Part shown: positions 1-6,174 of the stretch, one piece after another | Position numbering within the stretch: position 1 is the first letter of the stretch | Layout of the letters: every line of letters begins with the position of its first letter | Source of the DNA: an uncultured Gammaproteobacteria bacterium | GTDB lineage: Bacteria; Pseudomonadota; Gammaproteobacteria; Coxiellales; Coxiellaceae | Reading direction: 5' to 3' | Length of the DNA stretch: 11,785 bases | NCBI GenBank assembly: GCA_903870185.1 | Contig: CAIQCE010000335.1 | Location: 1-11,785 of the forward strand | The notes under the pieces: model-generated | Databases searched by the model: none | Seen by the model: only the letters and a program-made list of their open reading frames with translations | Told to the model about the DNA's origin: nothing | Program-made: the position numbers and the translations under genes

Positions 1-816
1 ACTTTACTATCACTTTCAAGTTCAAGTTTATCCCCTTCTGCTCAGTACGCGATGGCAGTTTTAGCGGCTCTTTCAGCGGCTGCTTTAAGTGGATTTATCA
101 TTAAAGGATTAGGGGAGATTAAGGTGGGAGGCCAGGCCCTGTTAGATGCAATTGGACTTATAAATATTGCAAAACGAGCTGCAACTGAGGCAGAGTTAGG
201 TTCAGGTATAAGAGCTCTTCGTTTGGCTCAAACAGGACAAGTTTGCAGTGGATTAGCAATCGGTGCGAGTGGGGCGATGCTTGTAACGACTTCACTTCGA
301 ATTCAAACAGGAAATGTGAATTTACTGGCCCAGGAATGGTTGATGACTTATGCATTATTGACAAGCGGCAGTAATTTAGTTGGGTTTTTATTATTGACTC
401 TCTTGGGTGCCCGTAATGCTGATATACAGGAAAAGAAACACGAGCTTGATCTTGAAGTAAAAGATGCACGTATGACTGAATTCCAGAATAAGAAGCGTGG
501 TGAGATAGATACGTTAAATAGTAATCATGCTATTAAGCTTGCAAGCAAGGCTGGGGAAAATAACACCTTAAATGCTCATCTCACTGTATTGGAAGCACAA
601 TTAAGAGCTGCTGGAATAGAACCACCACCCATGAGTCCTCAAGGTGAGTTATCGTCTGTAGAAGCAACCGCTGCAGGTGCTGGTTTATTTCAGCGCCGGC
701 ATTCAACTGTACCACGCTCAGCTGAAGTGGAGGCGGGGGTTGTTCAATCATCGAATACTGTGGCAGATGCAGTTGCAGATGGCTCGAATCCTACCCTATC
801 AGTGGGTCGTCAGTAA
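1..816 (+). CDS. Unrecognised membrane/coiled-coil protein, 5' end outside window
   Basis: I do not recognise this protein. The frame is open from base 1 (TLLSLSSSSLSPSAQYA precedes the ATG at 52) and there is no Shine-Dalgarno sequence in front of 52, so the gene probably starts upstream and 271 codons are visible. Numbering from the ATG at 52, hydrophobic stretches lie at about 3-19, 63-82 and 97-120. A charged helix follows at about 121-188, rich in Glu, Lys and Leu, which reads as a coiled coil. The last 65 residues, from PPPMSP onward, are low-complexity Ala/Ser/Val/Pro and probably disordered. This suggests a membrane-anchored protein with a long soluble C-terminal arm. A gene of similar style starts 33 bp downstream, so the two may be co-transcribed. 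A secreted-effector role in an intracellular bacterium is possible but is only inference. The reading frame is secure; the function is unknown. Confidence 0.7.
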   Translation, partial: TLLSLSSSSLSPSAQYAMAVLAALSAAALSGFIIKGLGEIKVGGQALLDAIGLINIAKRAATEAELGSGIRALRLAQTGQVCSGLAIGASGAMLVTTSLRIQTGNVNLLAQEWLMTYALLTSGSNLVGFLLLTLLGARNADIQEKKHELDLEVKDARMTEFQNKKRGEIDTLNSNHAIKLASKAGENNTLNAHLTVLEAQLRAAGIEPPPMSPQGELSSVEATAAGAGLFQRRHSTVPRSAEVEAGVVQSSNTVADAVADGSNPTLSVGRQ

Positions 817-836
817 ATTTTAATAAAATTGTGTTT

Positions 837-841
837 AGAGG
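837..841 (+). promoter_or_regulatory. Shine-Dalgarno site deciding the start of the ankyrin-like gene
   Basis: AGAGG lies 8 bases before the ATG at 850. The in-frame TTG at 829 has no comparable site, so 850 is the better start. Confidence 0.6.
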
Positions 842-849
842 TAATCATT

Positions 850-2034
850 ATGCCTGATGTTTTTAAACTGATGTTTGATGGAAATTGTAAAGAACTTGCA
901 AGACAAATTAAGGCAGGAATTAATGTCAATGGAATTTATCCTCCTTATAAAGCCTCACCTCTCTACAATGCTTTAGGTGGATGTGAGCCTTCTATCGGTA
1001 TGTATCGAGCTATGTTCTTGGTGTTAGAGGCAGGGGCAGACCCTTTGCAAGAGCATCCAGGGGATGAATTTTGGAAAACCACTTTTCCTTTGTTGAAAGC
1101 TCTATCGAGTCATAACTTGGCGCAAGTTCTTATGTTGATCTGGTATGTGGAATATGATGATTATAAAACCATACCATTTCATTATAATGAAAGCGGATCT
1201 TATGTCTGTACATTTGCCAGTTATATTAAAGCTCAAAATAAAACTGAAATGGAAGCTGGAAAAGCTCGAAAATATGCTCAGTGCATTGAGCAAGTGGCGA
1301 CTGATGCGATCCTGGTGAGAAATTTATTTTCAGCGGCAGAGCGAGCATTGGCGACACTGCCTCTGACTGCTCGGGAGTATGAAGCGGCGGCTGGTGCTTA
1401 TGAAGCCGCTGCAAAAATTTATAAAAAAAATGAAGACCTAGAAGATACACGAGTCTATTATCGTTCTGATATTTGGAGAGACTCTGCTACCACTAAAGAA
1501 CTTCATGCTCTCTTTAAAGAGCACTATCGTGAAAAACAACAAGACTGTATTGCAAAACAATTTAAGTGTTATGAGTTAGCTGAAAAATCTTTAGCGATTC
1601 CAGCGGCTATTTATGATGAACAGGCAGATTTTGATTATCACAAGGCGCTTCTTGAAAAACTGATGGGCTTTTATGCTGAAAAGCGTAATGAAGTTGATCG
1701 ACTTTATTGTTTGCGAAGACTTGCAGTGGTGCTGTCTAAAGCACCTGCGAAAGTATCTGATAGGGTGGAGGCACACGCAGCGGCTCCTGTTTCAGCAGCC
1801 GGGGTCGAATTAACTATGGTTTTACCAGGGGAGGCTGATTCTGCACCCGTTGGTGATTCTTCTGCAGCAGCAGATGCGCACGAGACAACTTCTTTATTAG
1901 CTGCTGCTCCCCCCTCTGCTGGCGGGAGCATTTTTTCAATTTTCGGGTCTGGCCAAAAACAACCACCACCAACTAAACCAGTGGGTGCAGCAGTGCCCTG
2001 CCCAGTTGCTCATTCAGTTTCTCGCAGAATTTAG
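850..2034 (+). CDS. Ankyrin-like N-terminus, helical repeat protein, unknown function
   Basis: This 394-residue protein is not a family I can name. Residues 4-41 (FKLMFDGNCKELARQIKAG, then VNG and SPLYNAL) and 45-80 (with FLVLEAGADPL) fit the ankyrin pattern of two helices ending in GxxxN or GADP; a weaker third unit may follow at 80-100. Residues about 135-300 are mostly helical. They include a near-tandem YEAAAGA/YEAAAKI at 177-190, which resembles TPR-type A-helices. Residues 300-394 are low-complexity Ala/Pro/Ser with ETTSLL at 345-350 and a PPPTKP stretch near 372. There is no signal peptide or obvious membrane segment. Ankyrin proteins of this kind are common among effectors of intracellular Legionellales. 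However, the last residues (SVSRRI) do not show a Glu-rich Dot/Icm-type signal, so that role stays a guess. The ATG at 850 is preferred because of its ribosome-binding site. Confidence 0.7.
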   Translation: MPDVFKLMFDGNCKELARQIKAGINVNGIYPPYKASPLYNALGGCEPSIGMYRAMFLVLEAGADPLQEHPGDEFWKTTFPLLKALSSHNLAQVLMLIWYVEYDDYKTIPFHYNESGSYVCTFASYIKAQNKTEMEAGKARKYAQCIEQVATDAILVRNLFSAAERALATLPLTAREYEAAAGAYEAAAKIYKKNEDLEDTRVYYRSDIWRDSATTKELHALFKEHYREKQQDCIAKQFKCYELAEKSLAIPAAIYDEQADFDYHKALLEKLMGFYAEKRNEVDRLYCLRRLAVVLSKAPAKVSDRVEAHAAAPVSAAGVELTMVLPGEADSAPVGDSSAAADAHETTSLLAAAPPSAGGSIFSIFGSGQKQPPPTKPVGAAVPCPVAHSVSRRI

Positions 2035-2055
2035 GTGGAATAATTCCACCTAAAT
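2029..2055 (+). terminator. Perfect 12-bp hairpin over the stop codon, possible terminator
   Basis: ATTTAGGTGGAA at 2029-2040 is perfectly complementary to TTCCACCTAAAT at 2044-2055, with a TAA loop. The left arm contains the TAG stop codon (2032-2034) of the preceding gene. No T-run follows (ATCTCTCGTCTT), so it is not a classic intrinsic terminator. It may be a transcript-end stabiliser or a weak or bidirectional terminator separating the left genes from the SUF operon. Confidence 0.5.
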
Positions 2056-2085
2056 ATCTCTCGTCTTGGCTTCCCCCTTTCCTAG

Positions 2086-2113
2086 TTGTGATATAGTACA
2101 ACTATGGTACTAT
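2086..2113 (+). promoter_or_regulatory. Candidate sigma-70 promoter of the SUF operon
   Basis: TTGTGA at 2086-2091 could be the -35 element, and TACTAT at 2108-2113, 16 bases further, the -10 element. Transcription would start around 2120, leaving a leader of about 25 bases before the regulator gene. The -10 hexamer lies inside the right arm of the dyad, so a bound regulator would block polymerase. The hexamers are only moderate matches, and the site is placed mainly by position. Confidence 0.4.
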
Positions 2114-2115
2114 AT
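2091..2115 (+). promoter_or_regulatory. 25-bp dyad, likely operator for the Rrf2-type SUF regulator
   Basis: ATATAGTAC at 2091-2099 and GTACTATAT at 2107-2115 are exact reverse complements, separated by 7 bases (AACTATG). The total length, 25 bp, and the ATA...TAT ends match the layout of IscR type-1 sites, although the core bases differ from the E. coli consensus as I remember it. It overlaps the candidate -10 element and sits 31 bp upstream of the regulator start. That position fits autorepression and repression of the whole operon when the regulator carries its Fe-S cluster; this mechanism is inferred from IscR. Confidence 0.6.
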
Positions 2116-2145
2116 GCGCCTAAATTTTAATGGATTGATTTTACG

Positions 2146-2619
2146 ATGCTGAAAATTAGCAAAATGGCGGATTATGCTATTGTGATTATGAGCTATCTCG
2201 CTCTGAAGCCTGATTGCCGTTTGAGTGCTTCTGAGGTAGCTCGAGCGACTCATCTGAGCGTGCCAACTGTCAGTAAGGTATTGAAATTATTGCAAGAATT
2301 TAATTTATTGAGTTCTGAGCGAGGGTCGAGTGGGGGATATCAGCTGATTCGAAAGGCTCATGAAATCAGCGTAGCGGAAATGATTACGGCGGTCGATGGA
2401 AGGCCTGCGATTACCGAGTGTGGACATGGGGTCAATCACTGTGAGCGAGAATCTGTCTGCAGCTTAAAAGGAAATTGGCAGCTGATTAATCAGGCGGTCT
2501 ATGCCGTGCTAGCCGATCTTAGACTATCGGATATGTTAAAACCCTTGAGTCAACCTATACATTTTCATGGGTTGAATTTAGACCGGGCCCATATTAAACC
2601 TGTAAAACAGGAACATTGA
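2146..2619 (+). CDS. Rrf2-family SUF operon regulator (IscR-like Fe-S sensor)
   Basis: This is a 157-residue cytoplasmic winged-helix regulator. It fits the gammaproteobacterial SUF regulator branch of Rrf2 (TIGR02944-type) rather than classical IscR. The N-terminus LKISKMADYAIVIMSYLA is characteristic and supports the start at 2146. The helix-turn-helix lies at about 27-50 (SASEVARATHLSVPTVSKVL), and the wing has the usual SSERGSSGGYQL near 56-67. Cluster-ligand candidates are C92, C99 and C105 in ECGHGVNHCERESVC, followed by KGNW. IscR of E. coli has C92, C98 and C104, so the first gap here is one residue longer. The gene is the first of the suf operon and ends 2 bp before sufB. It probably binds the dyad just upstream and ties transcription to Fe-S status. 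The family call is secure; the exact cluster and effector logic is inferred. Confidence 0.93.
   Translation: MLKISKMADYAIVIMSYLALKPDCRLSASEVARATHLSVPTVSKVLKLLQEFNLLSSERGSSGGYQLIRKAHEISVAEMITAVDGRPAITECGHGVNHCERESVCSLKGNWQLINQAVYAVLADLRLSDMLKPLSQPIHFHGLNLDRAHIKPVKQEH
2609..2613 (+). promoter_or_regulatory. Shine-Dalgarno site deciding the sufB start
   Basis: AGGAA lies 8 bases before the ATG at 2622, inside the last codons of the regulator gene. The upstream in-frame TTG at 2616 is only 2 bases away from this site, so 2622 is the start. Confidence 0.65.
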
Positions 2620-2621
2620 TC

Positions 2622-4070
2622 ATGAAAGATGAACAAGCGCTTATAGAAGGAATTGTTAACAAAGGTTACCAACATGGATTTGTGACTGACATTGAATCTG
2701 AGACTATCCCAGTTGGATTGAATGAAGATGTGGTACGGCTGATTTCTTCCAAGAAATCAGAGCCTGAATTCTTATTAAATTGGAGGCTCAAAGCCTTTAG
2801 ACATTGGTTAACATTGAGTCCTCCTGAATGGGCTCATGTACAATTCCCCCCAATCGATTTTCAATCGATCAGCTATTATTCAGCTCCCAAATCAAAAAAA
2901 GAGGGACCAAAATCTTTAGATGAAGTTGATCCAAAGATTCTGGAAACTTATAGTAAGTTAGGTATTCCACTTTTTGAACAACAGTTACTTCAAGGGATTG
3001 CCGTTGATGCAGTCTTTGATAGTGTTTCAGTAGGGACTACATTCAAAGCAAAATTAGCCGAAGCTGGCGTGATATTTTGTTCATTTTCAGAAGCGGTTCA
3101 CGAACACCCTGAATTAATTGAGCAATATTTAGGAACTGTGGTGCCTTATCGTGATAATTTTTATGCGGCATTAAATTCTGCCGTTTTTAGTGATGGTTCT
3201 TTTGTATTTATTCCCAAAGGTGTTCGCTGCCCGATGGAGCTTTCTACCTATTTTAGAATTAACTCGGCAAATACAGGGCAATTTGAGCGAACTTTAATTG
3301 TGGCAGAAGAGGGAAGTCATGTTAGCTACCTAGAAGGTTGCACAGCACCTATGCGAGATGAAAATCAGTTGCATGCTGCAGTTGTGGAATTAGTTGCTCT
3401 TGAACGAGCTACAATTAAATATTCAACCGTGCAAAATTGGTATCCAGGTGATGAGAATGGCTTGGGTGGAATTTATAATTTTGTGACGAAACGAGGTGCA
3501 TGCCGAGGGGCTCATTCTAAAATTTCTTGGACTCAAGTAGAAACGGGTTCTGCAATCACTTGGAAATATCCGAGTGTGATTCTTCAAGGTGATTATTCAG
3601 TGGGAGAGTTTTATTCGGTCGCATTGACGAATCATTATCAGCAAGCCGATACAGGCACTAAGATGATTCATATTGGAAAGAATACTCGAAGCACGATTAT
3701 CTCCAAGGGGATTTCAGCGGGTCACGGGCAAAATAGTTATAGAGGTTTGGTTCGAATTGCGCCGACAGCTGAAAATGCGCGTAATTATACTCAATGTGAT
3801 TCTTTGTTATTAAAGGATCAATGTGGAGCACACACCTATCCTTATATCGAAGTGAAAAATAAATCAGCACAAGTAGAGCATGAAGCAACGACTTCGAAAA
3901 TTGGTGAGGATCAATTATTTTATTGTCGGCAACGTGGGATTTCTGAAGAGGATGCCGTCTCAATGATTGTGAATGGATTTTGTAAGTCAGTATTTAAAGA
4001 GCTGCCAATGGAGTTTGCTGTGGAAGCACAAAAATTATTGGAAGTGAGTTTAGAAGGCAGCGTAGGTTAA
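2622..4070 (+). CDS. sufB: SufB, Fe-S scaffold subunit of SufBCD
   Basis: SufB is the core scaffold of the cytoplasmic SufBC2D complex, on which clusters are built from SufS-derived sulfur. The 482 residues are close to the E. coli length (495). The C-terminal beta-helix core is strongly conserved: EGCTAPMRDENQLHA (C240, matching E. coli C254), TQCDSLL (C392, matching the essential C405), CGAHTYPYIE, and EHEATTSKIGEDQLFY (H420, E421, matching H433 and E434 at the SufB-SufD interface). The C-terminus ISEEDAVSMIVNGFCKSVFKELPMEFAVEAQKLL is typical, so the protein is intact. Residue equivalences are from memory of the E. coli protein. The start at 2622 follows AGGAA and is 2 bp past the regulator stop, so translation is probably coupled. 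sufC follows after 20 bp. Confidence 0.98.
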   Translation: MKDEQALIEGIVNKGYQHGFVTDIESETIPVGLNEDVVRLISSKKSEPEFLLNWRLKAFRHWLTLSPPEWAHVQFPPIDFQSISYYSAPKSKKEGPKSLDEVDPKILETYSKLGIPLFEQQLLQGIAVDAVFDSVSVGTTFKAKLAEAGVIFCSFSEAVHEHPELIEQYLGTVVPYRDNFYAALNSAVFSDGSFVFIPKGVRCPMELSTYFRINSANTGQFERTLIVAEEGSHVSYLEGCTAPMRDENQLHAAVVELVALERATIKYSTVQNWYPGDENGLGGIYNFVTKRGACRGAHSKISWTQVETGSAITWKYPSVILQGDYSVGEFYSVALTNHYQQADTGTKMIHIGKNTRSTIISKGISAGHGQNSYRGLVRIAPTAENARNYTQCDSLLLKDQCGAHTYPYIEVKNKSAQVEHEATTSKIGEDQLFYCRQRGISEEDAVSMIVNGFCKSVFKELPMEFAVEAQKLLEVSLEGSVG

Positions 4071-4090
4071 TATTACATAAAGGTTGAAGA

Positions 4091-4855
4091 ATGTTAGAAA
4101 TTAAAAATTTACACGTAGCAGTCAATGGAATTGAAATTTTAAAAGGCATTGATTTAAATGTGGGGCGAGGCGAGGTCCATGCGATCATGGGGCCTAATGG
4201 ATCTGGAAAAAGTACTTTATCCAGTGTTTTAGCCGGCCGACCCGAATATGAAATCACTGCAGGCAGTGTGCTTTATGAGGGAAAGGATTTACTCACTCTT
4301 TCACCTGAGGAGCGTGCAGCGGCAGGGTTATTTTTAGCCTTCCAATATCCCGTGGAAATCCCAGGAGTCAATAACTTATATTTTTTAAAAACGGCTTACA
4401 ATAGCATTCGAAAGCAGCGTGGGAAAGATCCTTTAGATGCGGTGGATTTTATGGAGCTAGTAAAATCCAAGATGGAAATTCTTAAAATGGATCAAAAGTT
4501 TTTAAAACGATCACTGAATGAAGGCTTCTCTGGTGGTGAGAAAAAGCGAAATGAAATTTTGCAAATGCTTACTTTAGAGCCAAAATTGGCTATTTTGGAT
4601 GAAACCGATTCAGGTCTGGATATCGATGCTTTGCAAATGATTGCTGAGGGTGTGAATTCATTAAAAAATGCGGATCGATCAATTGTGATGGTCACTCATT
4701 ATCAAAGACTTTTAGATTATATTAAACCTGATTTTGTGCATGTATTAGCCGGTGGGAAAATCTTGAAATCGGGTGATAAAAATTTGGCACTGGAGTTAGA
4801 AGAGAAGGGCTATGGTTGGTTGCTGCCTAATGATAGCTTAAAGGGTGGGGCATGA
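4091..4855 (+). CDS. sufC: SufC, ABC-type ATPase of the SUF complex
   Basis: SufC is the soluble ABC ATPase that drives conformational change in SufB-SufD during cluster assembly; it is not a membrane transporter. All motifs are present in 254 residues: Walker A GPNGSGKS at 34-41, Q-loop Q85 (FLAFQYP), signature FSGGEKKRNE at 146-155, Walker B LAILDE at 166-171, D-loop SGLDIDAL after it, and switch H203 in VTHYQRLL. The FSGGEKKRNE signature and the PVEIPGV segment after the Q-loop are SufC hallmarks. An AAAGG site lies 7 bases before the ATG. The stop overlaps the sufD start as ATGA (4852-4855), indicating coupled translation and balanced output of the partner subunits. Confidence 0.98.
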   Translation: MLEIKNLHVAVNGIEILKGIDLNVGRGEVHAIMGPNGSGKSTLSSVLAGRPEYEITAGSVLYEGKDLLTLSPEERAAAGLFLAFQYPVEIPGVNNLYFLKTAYNSIRKQRGKDPLDAVDFMELVKSKMEILKMDQKFLKRSLNEGFSGGEKKRNEILQMLTLEPKLAILDETDSGLDIDALQMIAEGVNSLKNADRSIVMVTHYQRLLDYIKPDFVHVLAGGKILKSGDKNLALELEEKGYGWLLPNDSLKGGA

Positions 4856-6174
4856 GTATCGAACAAGTGTGGGATGAAGCTTCATTGAGTGAGATTCAAA
4901 GCCACTTTATTCAAGCTCAACCTGAGTGGCGGCGTGAACACCAAATTCAAGCACTTGCCGGATTTTTAATTAAAGGGCTTCCTGCTCGAAAAGAAGAGTC
5001 CTGGCGATATACCGATTTAACCCAATTAAAGCAGGCTCATTTTGCTCGCGCTGTTTCTCAAGACTTAAATCCAGGTTTGTTTCAAGCACTGTATTTGGAA
5101 GGTGCTCATTTCTTGGTATTTATTAATGGATATTACTCAGCATTACATTCCCGAATTTTAGAGTTGCCGGAAGGAGTTGTTTTAACCAGTTGCTCAACAG
5201 CAGAGATGCTACACCCAGAATTATTTAAAAAATTATATGAGGAAAGTCAGGTCGATGAAAATTCATTGGATTTGTTGAATTTATCATTGATGAATGATGG
5301 ATTCTTCATGATGCTTCCAAAAGATGTGGAATTAAAACAACCGATTCAAATTCTCAATTTAAGCACAGAGGCTGAGCAGCCTTATCAAAATCAAGCACGA
5401 CATCTGATCAGTGTGGGATCTAACAGTCGAGCGGCAATATTTGAGGAATATGTGAGTTTAAAAACAGCCTCCTATTTTAATAGCATCAATACCTTTATTA
5501 AATTAGAGCCCGGTTCAAATCTTGAATATTACAAATTCCAGCAAGAATCTCTGCATTCAATTCATTTATCTCGAACAACGGTTATTCAAGAAAAAGACTC
5601 GCAATATAAATCATATGTGGTCAGTTTAGGTGGGTCTTTATCCCGAGATGAATTGTCAGTGAAATTAAAAGGGAAGGGTTCTGAGTGCGAGCTATTGGGG
5701 TTTTATCATGCTTCTAAAAAACAAATCATTGACCATCATACTCGAATCGATCATTTAGAGACTCATGGAACGAGTCGTCAAGTTTACAAAGGGATTATAC
5801 AAGATGAAGCTCGTGCTATTTTTAATGGCAAAATTAAAGTTCATCCCGATGCTCAGCAAACGAGGGCTGATCAACATAATGCCAACTTACTTTTGTCTTC
5901 TAAAGCAGAGGTTGATACCAAGCCTGAACTTGAGATCTTTGCAGATGATGTGAAATGTAGCCATGGCACCACAGTTGGTCAATTGAATGAAGAAGCATTA
6001 TTTTATTTGCAGACTCGAGGCATTAATCGCTCTTCAGCAGAGCATTTGTTGAGTTGTGCTTTTGCCAATGCGTTATTAGATAATTTCCGCAATACACAGA
6101 TCGCAGAGCATATTAGAGAATTTGTGATTTTGAACCTGACTACGGCTCCTTGTGATGGAGGATGTCATGAATAA
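4852..6174 (+). CDS. sufD: SufD, SufB paralogue and scaffold partner
   Basis: SufD pairs with SufB in SufBC2D and helps in iron entry and cluster assembly. The 440 residues are slightly longer than E. coli SufD (423). The N-terminal helical domain includes the family motif ARKEESWRYTDL at about 45-56. The beta-helix carries HPDAQQTRADQHNANLLL (331-348) and ADDVKCSHGTTVGQLNEEALFYLQTRG (364-390). H371 matches E. coli H360, implicated in cluster assembly. The last residues, PCDGGCHE, are unusual: codons for DGGC contain the GGAGG ribosome-binding site of sufS, so this tail is probably shaped by the overlap rather than by metal binding. sufD shares 4 bases with sufC and 8 with sufS. Confidence 0.97.
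   Translation: MSIEQVWDEASLSEIQSHFIQAQPEWRREHQIQALAGFLIKGLPARKEESWRYTDLTQLKQAHFARAVSQDLNPGLFQALYLEGAHFLVFINGYYSALHSRILELPEGVVLTSCSTAEMLHPELFKKLYEESQVDENSLDLLNLSLMNDGFFMMLPKDVELKQPIQILNLSTEAEQPYQNQARHLISVGSNSRAAIFEEYVSLKTASYFNSINTFIKLEPGSNLEYYKFQQESLHSIHLSRTTVIQEKDSQYKSYVVSLGGSLSRDELSVKLKGKGSECELLGFYHASKKQIIDHHTRIDHLETHGTSRQVYKGIIQDEARAIFNGKIKVHPDAQQTRADQHNANLLLSSKAEVDTKPELEIFADDVKCSHGTTVGQLNEEALFYLQTRGINRSSAEHLLSCAFANALLDNFRNTQIAEHIREFVILNLTTAPCDGGCHE
6156..6161 (+). promoter_or_regulatory. Strong Shine-Dalgarno of sufS inside the end of sufD
   Basis: TGGAGG ends 5 bases before the ATG at 6167 and is the strongest such site seen in the operon. It makes 6167 the sufS start rather than the in-frame GTG at 6152 or ATG at 6155, which lie upstream of or within the site. 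Ribosomes finishing sufD would pass over it, which favours re-initiation. Confidence 0.75.

Noticed and set aside
52..54. ATG at 52 as the start of the first gene
   Set aside because: The frame is open upstream to base 1 and no Shine-Dalgarno sequence precedes this codon.
158..469. Antisense open frame opposite the left-edge gene
   Set aside because: No ribosome site or recognisable protein; it is a shadow of the + strand frame. The same applies to the other antisense frames within 1102-1931, 3697-4257, 4492-4695, 7683-7892 and 9060-9245.
1990..2034. Dot/Icm secretion signal at the C-terminus of the ankyrin-like protein
   Set aside because: The last 30 residues lack a Glu-rich block and end in SVSRRI, so the signal cannot be supported from sequence.
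4091..4855. ABC transporter ATPase
   Set aside because: The SufC-specific FSGGEKKRNE signature and position between sufB and sufD show it belongs to the Fe-S assembly complex; no permease is adjacent.
5765..5953. Small + strand frame inside sufD
   Set aside because: It lies wholly in another frame of the well-conserved sufD core and has no features of its own.
6145..6174. C-terminal metal-binding motif in SufD
   Set aside because: The CDGGCHE codons coincide with the sufS ribosome site and start codon, which explains them more simply.
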